Shown here piece after piece: positions 52,901 to 61,309 of a DNA stretch of 64,000 nucleotides. Made by a program: the position numbers and the translations under genes. The notes under the pieces are model-generated. The model saw only the letters and a list, made by a program, of their open reading frames with translations. It did no database searches and was not told where the DNA came from. How positions within the stretch are numbered: position 1 is the first letter of the stretch; each line of letters opens with the position of its first letter. Origin of the DNA: SKPT01 sp040905445 (GTDB lineage: Bacteria; Planctomycetota; Phycisphaerae; Phycisphaerales; Phycisphaeraceae); contig JBBDRN010000044.1 of the NCBI GenBank assembly GCA_040905445.1, positions 15,568 through 79,567 of the forward strand. The letters run 5' to 3'.

Positions 52901-54060
52901 GAGCCAGACGCCTCCCGCTCTTGCTCCTCGATACGCGCAGGGTCTGCCGTGAACAGCTCGCCCGGGAGCAACAGGTGTTCTCTCAGTGATTCGCGCTGTT
53001 CCGCAGCCAAGCCGCCGATTCGGGTCTCATGCGTCGCGGCATCCAACTCGACGACACGGATCTCGTCGTCGGAAAAATGATCCAGGAGGCCGGGACTGTG
53101 CGTCGCGAGGATGACTTGACCGCGGCCTTCTGTTGGCGCCAACCCTAGCTCTTCCGCAAGGATCGACATTGCTCCCGGATAAATGCCGTTCTCCGGTTCC
53201 TCAAACATCAGCACCTGCCTTGGTGGCGTCTGATACAGGGCCAACAAGTGGGCGAAGAACCTCCGAAACCCCCCTGACTCCTGGGAGATGCGCAGCGGCA
53301 TAACTTGGTCGCCCGCTTTATGGCCGACAACGATGTATTCCGGTTTCTGAATCGAGTTCAGCTCGACCGAGGTGACGGATGGATTGAGCTGCTGCATCCG
53401 CTCAAGCATGACTTTGCGGGCTACCCGATCACGTAGATTACGTGTGATGTCCCCGAGTATCTCCAGGTAGTTCCCAGCGTTATCGGATAGCCCGTCCAGC
53501 CGCATCTGGTTGCCGAACATCGTGTTCGGTTCAGGGTGACACAATACAGATCCCGGCAGATCGTGCCAGCCGATGCCGTCGGTTAGAGCGGTAAATGCGA
53601 GCACCGCCTCGGACATTGTCGGTAGCTTGCCTAGCACGGCGCCTTGTCCTGGATCAGGCCGCGTCGTTACCGACGGTTCGACCGTCCATTTCCGATCTTC
53701 GACTTCAAACAGAACCCGATCGCCGAGCATAAACCGCTCAAGTTGAAGTCTTTGTTCGCGCCGGTCTTGATGCGAAAAGCCAAGTTCGTAGACGAAATAC
53801 GAGTCGAAGGCTTCAAGCTTGAATCGCAAGGAAATCGACAATGGCTGATCTGCCGCCGCCGCGGGAGAGATCTGCCGCCACGTACCATGTGCGGGGACGG
53901 CCGCATTTCCCGCGATCAAATAATCTCGGACGAAGCGGATGGCTAGTAGAAAGGTGGACTTGCCGGTGCCGCTCCGGCCGATAAGCACGGTCACGGGCGA
54001 CAGGTCGACACGCACTTCGCGGATGCTTTTGAAGTTGTGGATACTGATCTGTTCGATCAT
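52897..54060 (-). CDS. AAA family ATPase (OLD/RecF-like), first gene of a defence-type pair
   Basis: A 387-residue ATPase of the SMC/OLD-type: IHNFKSIREVRVDL, Walker A GRSGTGKS (28-35), a signature-like ISQESGGFRRFF segment, and Walker B VLMFEEPENGIYP near 290, then an ILATHSPGLLDHF H-loop. These features match the AAA_15/AAA_21 ATPases in phage-defence modules such as PARIS and AbiL. The downstream DUF4276 gene is coupled. A TATAAA (54084-54089, minus strand) may be the promoter. The lower G+C fits horizontal transfer. Confidence 0.82.
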   Translation of the reverse strand: MIEQISIHNFKSIREVRVDLSPVTVLIGRSGTGKSTFLLAIRFVRDYLIAGNAAVPAHGTWRQISPAAAADQPLSISLRFKLEAFDSYFVYELGFSHQDRREQRLQLERFMLGDRVLFEVEDRKWTVEPSVTTRPDPGQGAVLGKLPTMSEAVLAFTALTDGIGWHDLPGSVLCHPEPNTMFGNQMRLDGLSDNAGNYLEILGDITRNLRDRVARKVMLERMQQLNPSVTSVELNSIQKPEYIVVGHKAGDQVMPLRISQESGGFRRFFAHLLALYQTPPRQVLMFEEPENGIYPGAMSILAEELGLAPTEGRGQVILATHSPGLLDHFSDDEIRVVELDAATHETRIGGLAAEQRESLREHLLLPGELFTADPARIEEQEREASGS

Positions 54061-54174
54061 GGGAGCACTTCCGCAGACGCCATTTTATACGTATCTCATC
54101 GTCGACCACCGGCCACGTTCAGCTGCTTCAGTCACCGCACGTTATCGGCTTCGTCCCCCTCGCTGCTGGATCCT

Positions 54175-55587
54175 CTACGCCACCCCCGCCGTGCCGGTCG
54201 TGATCGCCTCGCTCACGTACTCCCTCGGGTCGGTCACATACCCCGTCAGCGCGCTCGCCGCGACGGTCAGCGGGCTGGCGAGGTAGACGCCGGCCTGCTT
54301 GTGGCCCATGCGGCCGGGGAAGTTGCGGTTCGTCGTGCTGATGCACGTCTTGGGCTCGTTCAGTCGCCCAAACGTGTCGATCGGGCCGCCGAGGCACGCG
54401 GCGCAGCTCGACGCGCCGATCATGCAGTTGGCGTCCTCGAGCACCTCCTGGATGCTGCGCTCGCCGGGGCCCTTGGGCTCGCCGTGGATGTTCAGCCGCT
54501 TCATGTCCGAGTGCACCTCGGTCGAGCCGGGCACGACGAACGTGGGGATCTTGACCTGCCGGCCTTCGAGCACGCGGGCGACGAAGATCATGTCGGTGAT
54601 CTTCCCGCCCGTGCATGAGCCGACGTAGGCTTGGTCCAGCTTCACGTCGCTGCACTCGCGCGCGGTCGCGCGGTTGTCGGGGCTGTGCGGCTTGGCGACG
54701 AGCGGCTCGAGCGCGGCGAGGTCCCACTCACGCTCGTAGACATAGTCCGCCCCGGGGTCGTCGGCATAGACGGTCCAGTCGGGGCTGGTCGAGCGGGCGC
54801 GGACATACTCGAGCGTCTTCTCGTCGACGTCGCACACGCCGTTCTTGCCGCCGGCTTCGATGACCATGTTGGTGAGCGTCATGCGGTCTTCGAGGCTGAG
54901 GCTGCGGATGCCGTCGCCGGCGAAGTAGAGGGTCTTGTAGGTGCCGCCGGAGACGCTGATGTCGCCGATGACGGCGAGGATGAGGTCCTTGGCGGTGAGG
55001 TAGGGTGGGATCTGGCCGTGGAAGGTGAACTTCATCGTGGGCGGCACCTTCATCCACGTCTTGCCGGTGCCGAGGGTGAACGCGGCGTCGGTGTTGCCCA
55101 TGCCGGTGGCGATCTGGCCGAACGCCCCGGCCGTGCACGAGTGCGAGTCGGTGCCGAGCAGGATCTCGCCGGGGCGGACGTGGCCCTCTTCGGGCAGGGC
55201 CTTGTGGCAGACACCCTTGTAGGTGGTGTTGTCGGGGTCGTTGTAGGGGTTGGGCATGCCCGACTCGCCGGAGATGATGAAGTCCGGGTCGTAGTAGTAG
55301 GGCAGCTTCTGCTCCTTGACGAAGTCGCGGAGGATCTGGATGTTGCGGTGGCACTTCTGCTCGGCGGTGAAGATGTAGTGATCGGGGATGATCACCACGC
55401 GGTTGGGGTCCCAGACTTTCGCGTTCTGGCCGAACTGCTCCTTGAAGATGCCGATGGTGCCCGGGCCACAGACGTCGTGGGTCATGAGGATGTCGACGTC
55501 GACCCACACGTTTTCGCCGGGGGTGACCTCGCTGCGGCCGGCGTGGGCGGCGAGGATCTTCTCAGTCATGGTCATGGGTCGGGGCAT
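54175..55587 (-). CDS. leuC: 3-isopropylmalate dehydratase large subunit
   Basis: LeuC isomerises 2- to 3-isopropylmalate in leucine synthesis with a [4Fe-4S] cluster. The 470-residue aconitase-family protein has MTMTEKILAAHAGR near the start, GTDSHSCTAGAFG, AYVGSCTGGKITDM and the cluster segment GASSCAACLGGPIDTFG. The second cysteine motif differs slightly from the canonical CGPC pair, so a homoaconitase-like role remains possible. AAGGGAG nine bases upstream fixes the ATG. No leuD is adjacent; the isocitrate-type dehydrogenase at 61310 is distant. Confidence 0.85.
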   Translation of the reverse strand: MPRPMTMTEKILAAHAGRSEVTPGENVWVDVDILMTHDVCGPGTIGIFKEQFGQNAKVWDPNRVVIIPDHYIFTAEQKCHRNIQILRDFVKEQKLPYYYDPDFIISGESGMPNPYNDPDNTTYKGVCHKALPEEGHVRPGEILLGTDSHSCTAGAFGQIATGMGNTDAAFTLGTGKTWMKVPPTMKFTFHGQIPPYLTAKDLILAVIGDISVSGGTYKTLYFAGDGIRSLSLEDRMTLTNMVIEAGGKNGVCDVDEKTLEYVRARSTSPDWTVYADDPGADYVYEREWDLAALEPLVAKPHSPDNRATARECSDVKLDQAYVGSCTGGKITDMIFVARVLEGRQVKIPTFVVPGSTEVHSDMKRLNIHGEPKGPGERSIQEVLEDANCMIGASSCAACLGGPIDTFGRLNEPKTCISTTNRNFPGRMGHKQAGVYLASPLTVAASALTGYVTDPREYVSEAITTGTAGVA

Positions 55588-55739
55588 GGCGTGGGTCTCC
55601 CTTGGGGGTAGTCCTCCAGTTTAGGGCGTGGCGCGCGGGCGGACCAGTGCGGGGCATCGCCGCCTGGGACCGGCCGCCGCCGCCGGTGCGGGGGTTGAGG
55701 AGGCGATGAGAGGTGAGCGATTGTGATACAACGCGGCGT

Positions 55740-56252
55740 ATGGATGTCGTGATACGTTCTGAGCAAGCCTCGGATGCCGGGGCGATTGAGGCGGTGACGG
55801 CCGCGGCATTCCGCGGCGCTGCCCGAGCGAGCGGAACGGAGTCGGCGATCGTGCGGGAGTTGCGAACGGCGGGGCAACTGTCGGTATCGCTCGTGGCCGA
55901 GCGGGCCGGGGGGATTGTCGGGCACGTCGCGGCATCGCCCGTTGCCATCTCGGGCCAGGGCCAGGAGGCGGGCTGGTACGGCCTCGGGCCGGTCTCCGTC
56001 GCGCCGTCGGCGCAGGGACAAGGGATCGGGACCCGGCTGATCCACGAGGCGCTGACGGCTTTGCGCGCCATGGGGGCGGCGGGGTGCGTCGTGCTCGGTG
56101 AGCCGGGCTACTACGGCCGGTTTGGCTTCCGCGCCGAGGGGGGCCTGATCCTGCCAGGCGTCCCGCCCGCATACTTTCAGGCCCTGGCGTTTGAGCGGGG
56201 GGTGCCGACGGGCGTTGTCGCGTACCACGAAGCTTTCGGTGCTGAAGGCTGA
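55740..56252 (+). CDS. GNAT family N-acetyltransferase
   Basis: A 170-residue acetyltransferase with the GNAT acetyl-CoA motif VAPSAQGQGIGTRLI near 95-110 and a GYYGRFGF segment (about 123-130) typical of one GNAT subgroup (YhbS/PA4866-like). Many of these act on small molecules or proteins; the substrate is not known. The ATG at 55740 is near a GATACA stretch; GAGGTGAG lies farther upstream. nrdR follows with about 95 bases between. Confidence 0.85.
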   Translation: MDVVIRSEQASDAGAIEAVTAAAFRGAARASGTESAIVRELRTAGQLSVSLVAERAGGIVGHVAASPVAISGQGQEAGWYGLGPVSVAPSAQGQGIGTRLIHEALTALRAMGAAGCVVLGEPGYYGRFGFRAEGGLILPGVPPAYFQALAFERGVPTGVVAYHEAFGAEG

Positions 56253-56347
56253 TCCACGGCGGCGCGCCGCATCGACAAGTTGGGGTTGGCGAGTGAGAAT
56301 GACAGTTGTTGGGCCGGGGGTTTCGGCGCGGGTGTGAGCGACTGCGT

Positions 56348-56842
56348 ATGCGATGTCCTTATTGTGGGCAGAACGACGACAAGGTGATCGACTCCCGCTC
56401 AGCCGAGGAGGCGCGGGCGATCCGTCGCCGACGGCATTGCAACGCGTGCGGCAAACGCTTCACCACGTACGAGCACGTCGAGTCGGCCCGGCGGCTGGCG
56501 GTGATCAAGAAGGACGGCTCGCGCGTGCCCTATGACCGCCAGAAGCTGCTCGCCGGCATCGAAAAGGCGTGCTACAAGCGGCCGGTGTCGGCGGAGCGGA
56601 TCAATCAACTCGTCGACGAGGTCGAGGAGGAAATCTTCCGCACCCACGAGCGCGAGATCGACGCGGTGGAGATCGGCCGGCGGCTGGCGGACCGGCTCAA
56701 GCACGTCGACCAGGTGGCGTACGTGCGGTTCGCGAGCGTGTACAAGCAGTTTCGCGATCTCGATGACCTGATCGAGGAGGTGCGCGACGTGCTGGCGTCG
56801 GCGGACCCAGACACGCCGCGGGACCAGGGGCGTTTGTTCTGA
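56348..56842 (+). CDS. nrdR: Transcriptional repressor NrdR
   Basis: NrdR represses ribonucleotide reductase and related genes by binding paired NrdR boxes, sensing dATP/ATP. The 164-residue protein has the zinc ribbon CPYCG (Cys3, Cys6) and CNACG (Cys31, Cys34), the basic IRRRRH between them, and a full ATP-cone (VIKKDGSRVPYDRQKLLAGIEKACYKRPV). It is full length. A strong GC hairpin follows. A candidate target is the pair of boxes upstream of dcd at 15763-15811; nrdJ has no obvious box. Confidence 0.96.
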   Translation: MRCPYCGQNDDKVIDSRSAEEARAIRRRRHCNACGKRFTTYEHVESARRLAVIKKDGSRVPYDRQKLLAGIEKACYKRPVSAERINQLVDEVEEEIFRTHEREIDAVEIGRRLADRLKHVDQVAYVRFASVYKQFRDLDDLIEEVRDVLASADPDTPRDQGRLF

Positions 56843-56848
56843 ACGCGG

Positions 56849-56887
56849 GGCCCCGCCGGTCGCCCTGCCTTGGGCGGTGGCGGGGCC
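56849..56887 (+). terminator. GC-rich hairpin after nrdR
   Basis: GGCCCCGCC and CGCCC pair with GGGCG and GGCGGGGCC around a short loop; a TTCAATTAACTCTT tail follows. It is a likely intrinsic terminator with a weak U tract. Confidence 0.75.
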
Positions 56888-57018
56888 TTCAATTAACTCT
56901 TCCCTCGCGGGCGGTTGCGCGTTATGGTCATGGGCAGGCACCAGCGGGCCGGGGGCATGTCGGCCGCTGAGACAATCTGGCGCTGCTCCGCCTTTCACCT
57001 CTCGGGAAGGAGTCGCGT

Positions 57019-57459
57019 ATGGCTACGGTCAGTCGGATTCTTGCGGGCAAGGGGGCGCGGGTTCACACGATCGATGTCGCGGCGAGCGTGCTCGACGCCG
57101 CCCGGCGGATGAACGAGCAGCGCATCGGGGGGCTGGTCGTCACCGGCCCGGACGGGCAGGTTGTGGGCATTGTGACTGAGCGCGACGTGCTGCGGCGGCT
57201 GGTGGCGCAGCGGCGGGACCCGGGCGAGACGCCGGTGGGCGAGATCATGACCCGCGACGTGATCTGCTGTCAGCCACAGACGCCGGTGGACGAGGCGCGG
57301 CAGCTTTTCATGCAGAAGCGCATCCGCCACCTGCCCGTGCTCGACGAGCAGGGCGGTTTGGCGGGGCTGATCTCGATCGGCGACATCAACGCCCACGACC
57401 TCGACGGCCAGCAGCTCGAGATCCGCTACCTGCACGAGTACATCCACGGCCGGGTGTGA
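57019..57459 (+). CDS. CBS-domain pair protein
   Basis: A 146-residue protein made of two CBS motifs (about 10-65 and 75-130), with the conserved VVGIVTERDVLRRLV and AGLISIGDINAHDL strand-turn-helix signatures. Such stand-alone proteins often bind AMP, ATP or SAM and regulate partners; no ligand or partner can be named. GGGAAGGAG lies upstream of the ATG, giving an ordinary ribosome site. The next gene is close, with its own promoter-like hexamer. Confidence 0.88.
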   Translation: MATVSRILAGKGARVHTIDVAASVLDAARRMNEQRIGGLVVTGPDGQVVGIVTERDVLRRLVAQRRDPGETPVGEIMTRDVICCQPQTPVDEARQLFMQKRIRHLPVLDEQGGLAGLISIGDINAHDLDGQQLEIRYLHEYIHGRV

Positions 57460-57476
57460 CGGCGCCGGCGCGAGGC

Positions 57477-57482
57477 TATAAC
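57477..57482 (+). promoter_or_regulatory. -10-like hexamer, leaderless start of DUF1569 gene
   Basis: TATAAC ends 6 bases before ATG 57489. Confidence 0.5.
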
Positions 57483-57488
57483 AAGGGC

Positions 57489-57992
57489 ATGGGTGAACAG
57501 GCTGAAGTTCGGGCGGGGCGGCGGCGGCTACACCTGGCGGACCTCGACGCGGTGCTGGCGGAGGCGGAGCGTCTTGCCGCCGGGCCGCACCGGACGCTGG
57601 GGCGCTGGTCGCTGGGGCAGATCCTGGCGCACCTGGCGATCTTCATGGACAAGTCGGTCGAGGGTTTCGGCTTCGAGATGCCCGCCGCGCTGCGCTGGCT
57701 GGCGAGGCCGATGCGCCGCCGATTCGTGCGCAAGACCTGGCCCGCGGGGCTGCGGATTCCGAAGCGTGCGGCCGCGACGCGGNNNNNNNNNNCCCCCCCC
57801 CCCCCCCCGCCGGAGGTGTCGACGGAGGAGGGGCTGGCGCGGCTGCGGGTGGCGGCGGAGCGGTTGAATCGCGAGCCGGCCCGGGCGCCGAGCCCGCTGC
57901 TGGGCCAGTTGAGCAGGCGGGAGTGGGACCAGTTGCATTGCCGCCACGCGGAGCTGCACCTGGGCTTCGTGGTGCCGGGCGGTGGCGGCTAG
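57489..57992 (+). CDS. DUF1569 (DinB-like) protein, interrupted by an assembly gap
   Basis: The family motifs are LGRWSLGQILAHLAIFMD (about 38-55) and a C-terminal PLLGQLSRREWDQLHCRHAELHLGF, which match the DUF1569/DinB helical bundle. The sequence runs through ten Ns (57783-57792) and a C16 tract (57793-57808, coding proline). The frame in the record happens to stay open, but the true length there is unknown. The TAG stop (57990-57992) starts a family B element. TATAAC lies six bases before the ATG. Confidence 0.7.
   Translation: MGEQAEVRAGRRRLHLADLDAVLAEAERLAAGPHRTLGRWSLGQILAHLAIFMDKSVEGFGFEMPAALRWLARPMRRRFVRKTWPAGLRIPKRAAATRXXXXPPPPPPEVSTEEGLARLRVAAERLNREPARAPSPLLGQLSRREWDQLHCRHAELHLGFVVPGGGG
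57783..57792. other. Assembly gap (10 Ns)
   Basis: A run of ten Ns next to a C16 homopolymer, inside the DUF1569 gene. The gap size is a convention of scaffolding, not a measurement. Confidence 0.98.
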
Positions 57993-58084
57993 AACGCGCC
58001 CCCGCCATTCGCACTGACAAGCTCCGGGGACTCCGCTCGTCAGTGGCACCTCAACCACCAGGCTTGGGCTGGGATCGCGCTAAC
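57990..58084. repeat. Family B element, single-hairpin copy (B6)
   Basis: TAGAACGCGCCCC, then CACTGACAAGC...GCTCGTCAGTGGCACC, ending GCGCTAAC. It has one hairpin, in the opposite orientation, and its first TAG is the stop of the DUF1569 gene. Confidence 0.75.
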
Positions 58085-58113
58085 CCGCCAACTTTTTTGG
58101 ATCCGCCGTCGTG

Positions 58114-60561
58114 CTACTCCCCCGGGCAGGGGCGGTCGAAGTGTTCGCGGATGAAGCTGCGGACGGCGTGGCTGTGGGTCTGGAAGTCGTCTCGCAGTTG
58201 CTCCGCCGGGCCACGCTCGCCGTCGGCGCGGTAGTGGAGTCGGCGGGCGAGGTGGGTGAACTCGTCGGCGTCGGGGGCGGGCAGGAACAGGTCGCGCGCG
58301 TTGCCTCGCAGCATGCGCAGGCCGTTGATGAGGCGACGGAAGAAGCGGTAGGCCATGCTCAACTCGGCGTAGACGCGCGGGGAGAGGATGTCGGCCCGGC
58401 GAAGGGCCTCCATCGCCAGCGACACGCGCGGCGAGCGGAGTTGCGGCACCTCGCTGGCGTGGTGGACCTGCAACAACTGCACCGCCCCTTCGAGGTCAAC
58501 GAGCGTGCCGGGGCTGTACTTGGCATTGGGTTGGCCGTCGGCGTTGGCGAGCTTCTGCTGCTTCTGCTTGCCCCAGAGCTCCCAGAGGGCGTCGAGGTCG
58601 TAGGCGCCCTGCTCGTAGACGACGTGGTCGCGGGTGCGTTCGATGTCGTAGCCGAGGCGCGGGTCGCCGGCGATCCAGCGCAGGCGGACCAGGGCGAGGC
58701 GCTCGAAGGGGTGGGCGGTTTTGGTTTTCGCTTTGCCGGCGCGGACACCTTCCTCGGGTTTCCGGGAAGGAGGGGAAGCGGCATGGCGGCGGTTTGCTGA
58801 TGCGTCGGTGGGGAGGATGTAGTAGCGCTCGAAGTGGTCGAGACTGATGGCCAGCGGGCCGTCCTTGCCGTAGGGGCGCAGGCGGGTGTCGACCTCGAAA
58901 ATGCCTTCACGCTTGGTGCGGATGAAGGTGGCGGTCTCCTTGGCGTGGGTCTCGAAGAACTCGGCGTTGGAGAGGTTGCCGCGTTTGCCGCCGACGGTGC
59001 GGCCGGGGCCGGAGTAGAGGAAGAGCAGTTCGATGTCGGAGGCGTAGCCGAGCGCGACGCCGCCGAGCTTGCCCAGGCCGCACACGGCATAGCGGGCCTG
59101 GCGGTCGCCCGAGGGGGCGGGCTTGTCGCGCAGCGGGTGGCCGTAGGAGTGGACGAGGTCGTCGTAGACGGCGTCGGCGGCGATGGCGACGAGGTTCTCG
59201 GCGAGGGTCGTCAGGCGCAGGGACAGGTCGCGGAAATCGACGTTGGGGGTGAGGATGTAGTCGAGGTCGATGAGGTAGATCTCGCGGTCCTTGAAGCGGT
59301 TGAGCCGGTCGCGCTGCTCGGCGACGCCGACCGCGCCATGCATGGCCTGTTCGAGGCGCAGCGGCAGCGTCTCCATGGGCGGGTAGATGCGCTCGCCCTG
59401 GAGGTGGGGTCCGAGCACGGGCAGAAGCGATTCGTACTGGCCGCGGATGAAGTCCTCCCAGAGGTAGTCGCTGGTGCCGAGGAGGCGTGCGAGTTCCTTC
59501 ATGGCGCGGGGGTCGGTCAGGAGCTGCATCCACTGCTCGCTGGCGGCGGTCTCGCCGGGGGCGTATTCGGCGAGCAGGTCGTCGATGAGCCGGCCGAAGC
59601 GCTGCAGCGCGGCGAAGGGGTCGGGCGACTGGCCGAGGAAATAGGTGAACTGCTTGGTCAGCAGGACCGAGAGGCGGACGCGCTCGATGGTCGGCTGGTC
59701 GAGGTGGCCCCGGCGCTGGGGGTCGAGGACGTCGATCTCGTCGCGGACGCGGCCGTCGGCCTCGTTGCCGATGCGGACGCGGCGGATGTCGAGCCCGCGC
59801 AGCGACAGTGCCGTGGCGAGGGTGTAGAGAAAAGCGGGCGTGTCTTGGCCGACGATCGTGATGCGCGTCAGGTCGGCGGTCGCCGAGGTGTGCAGCGGCT
59901 GGATGTGCAGGTCCATGGGCAGCAGCACCTGCTCGCCGCGCTGCTGGGCGGCGGCAAGGCGCTGGGTGACCCACTCATTGACGAGCTTCTGCGCCTGCTG
60001 GCGCGACGTTTCGTCGCGCTTTTCGAGCAGGCGGATGACGCGCTCGAGCAGCTCGCGGCAGCGGGCGCTCCAGGCCTCGAAGCCCGCGACGTCCACGAGC
60101 TGGCCCTGGAAGTGGTCGATGATGACGGCGTCGCGCGCCGGGTCGCCGGCGCGGGTGGGGGCGTGCCTGGTCTTGCCGGTGGCGCCGCGGGTGTTGGGCC
60201 TGCGCCGGGTGGTCGCGCGCCCCTCGCCGCCGGTCACGTCGTCGACAGGCGGGAGGGTGAAGATGTCGCCCGTCTCGATGCGCAGGCCGGTGGCGGCGAG
60301 CACGCCGGTGATCAGCGAAAACTCGAAGGGATGGTCGAACGCCAACACGGTGCAGGCCACGTGGCCGGTGTCGCGCTCTTCGAGAATGGTCTCGACCGGG
60401 TTCTGGCGATCCAGCCGTGTGAGGCGGCCCACGTGCTCGGCGATCGCGGCCTCGTCAAAGCGGGCGTGATACTCGGCGTCGACGCGCCCGAGCAGGTGGC
60501 GCACGCGGGCAGGGTCCGCTTCCGGGCACCGCCGCGCGATGGCATCGATGTCCAGCGCCAT
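58114..60561 (-). CDS. glnE: GlnE-like adenylyltransferase with ACT-rich N-terminus
   Basis: An 815-residue protein. The middle (about residues 490-520) has the GlnE nucleotidyltransferase motif GLGKLGGVALGYASDIE, followed by VDTRLRPYGKDGPLA. GlnE attaches and removes AMP on glutamine synthetase. Residues before 300 show two ACT-like segments (LAFDHPFEFSLITGVLAATG, and TRITIVGQDTPAFLYTLATA), as in GlnD uridylyltransferases. Only one adenylyltransferase domain is present instead of two. The second metal Asp of the family GSDxD motif is Glu (SDIE). ATG 60561 has TACGAT eight bases upstream. Confidence 0.82.
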   Translation of the reverse strand: MALDIDAIARRCPEADPARVRHLLGRVDAEYHARFDEAAIAEHVGRLTRLDRQNPVETILEERDTGHVACTVLAFDHPFEFSLITGVLAATGLRIETGDIFTLPPVDDVTGGEGRATTRRRPNTRGATGKTRHAPTRAGDPARDAVIIDHFQGQLVDVAGFEAWSARCRELLERVIRLLEKRDETSRQQAQKLVNEWVTQRLAAAQQRGEQVLLPMDLHIQPLHTSATADLTRITIVGQDTPAFLYTLATALSLRGLDIRRVRIGNEADGRVRDEIDVLDPQRRGHLDQPTIERVRLSVLLTKQFTYFLGQSPDPFAALQRFGRLIDDLLAEYAPGETAASEQWMQLLTDPRAMKELARLLGTSDYLWEDFIRGQYESLLPVLGPHLQGERIYPPMETLPLRLEQAMHGAVGVAEQRDRLNRFKDREIYLIDLDYILTPNVDFRDLSLRLTTLAENLVAIAADAVYDDLVHSYGHPLRDKPAPSGDRQARYAVCGLGKLGGVALGYASDIELLFLYSGPGRTVGGKRGNLSNAEFFETHAKETATFIRTKREGIFEVDTRLRPYGKDGPLAISLDHFERYYILPTDASANRRHAASPPSRKPEEGVRAGKAKTKTAHPFERLALVRLRWIAGDPRLGYDIERTRDHVVYEQGAYDLDALWELWGKQKQQKLANADGQPNAKYSPGTLVDLEGAVQLLQVHHASEVPQLRSPRVSLAMEALRRADILSPRVYAELSMAYRFFRRLINGLRMLRGNARDLFLPAPDADEFTHLARRLHYRADGERGPAEQLRDDFQTHSHAVRSFIREHFDRPCPGE

Positions 60562-60569
60562 GGCGGTGT

Positions 60570-60575
60570 ATCGTA
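60570..60575 (-). promoter_or_regulatory. -10-like hexamer, leaderless start of glnE-like gene
   Basis: TACGAT ends 8 bases before ATG 60561 on the minus strand. Confidence 0.4.
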
Positions 60576-60717
60576 GGGGCTCGACGCGGGGGTGGGAAGG
60601 CGGGGGAAAGGCGGGGGGCGCGGTGGCACGGGGGGGGATGCCGGATGGATTACCCTGTGCGCGCCTTGGCGTCCGCGGTGCCTTGGCGTTGAGCGCGTTT
60701 TTGCGAAAGGATGATCG

Positions 60718-61242
60718 ATGCCGCTGCGGTGGGTTGGGTTGATCGTGTTCGTGCTGCTGATTCTGTTCACCGTGCCGGTGCTGCAGATGATCGCCGACCG
60801 CGAGCCGCCGGAGCTTGCGACGTTGACAACGCTGGAGTTGCCGGACGATCGGGCAATGCAGATCCGTGGGCGGCTGCTGCGCGATCGAACGCAGGCGTAC
60901 TACTACACCGTGCTGGATGCGGGGGGGGCGGCGGTGGAGGCGGATGCGTTCTTCGGCAGTCACCCGCCGGGGACGGCGGTGCCGGAGCTGACGGTGCACG
61001 TGGCGGAGGAGGGCGCGATGATCGCGGTGACGGCGGCCGCAGCGCCGCAGGGCGTGCTGATCCTGCATGACTTCGAGACGGGGGCGTCGTGGCCGGCGAA
61101 GCTGGGGCCTTACGAGCCGGTGGAGCATTGGTCCGACCGCGGGCGTGCGCTGCTGGCGCGGTTCAACGCGGCGCGGGCGGACGGGGAGGCGCTGCGGCTG
61201 TACGAGGGCGAGGGGATGCGGCCGCTGCCGATGCCCGAGTGA
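60718..61242 (+). CDS. Membrane-anchored protein of unknown function
   Basis: A 174-residue protein starting PLRWVGLIVFVLLILFTVPVL, an N-terminal membrane helix or uncleaved signal, followed by a beta-rich, Ala-rich domain (residues about 35-150) with no family I recognise. GAAAGG is seven bases before ATG 60718. It is divergent from the GlnE-like gene and is followed 67 bases later by the isocitrate dehydrogenase gene. No function is assigned. Confidence 0.65.
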   Translation: MPLRWVGLIVFVLLILFTVPVLQMIADREPPELATLTTLELPDDRAMQIRGRLLRDRTQAYYYTVLDAGGAAVEADAFFGSHPPGTAVPELTVHVAEEGAMIAVTAAAAPQGVLILHDFETGASWPAKLGPYEPVEHWSDRGRALLARFNAARADGEALRLYEGEGMRPLPMPE

Positions 61243-61296
61243 GTGCGGCGGAATCGGGATCCGCGGGTGTCGCCGGAGCCCGGGCGGCCGCGGGCC

Positions 61297-61302
61297 TATA
61301 CT
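61297..61302 (+). promoter_or_regulatory. -10-like hexamer, leaderless start of isocitrate dehydrogenase gene
   Basis: TATACT ends 7 bases before ATG 61310; the same TATACT-CCG sequence precedes the permease gene at 39445. Confidence 0.6.
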
Positions 61303-61309
61303 CCGCTTC

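Noticed and set aside
57783..57808. Phase variation of the DUF1569 gene by the C16 tract.
   Set aside because: The tract adjoins an assembly gap, so its length is not reliable; it is reported only as something to resequence.
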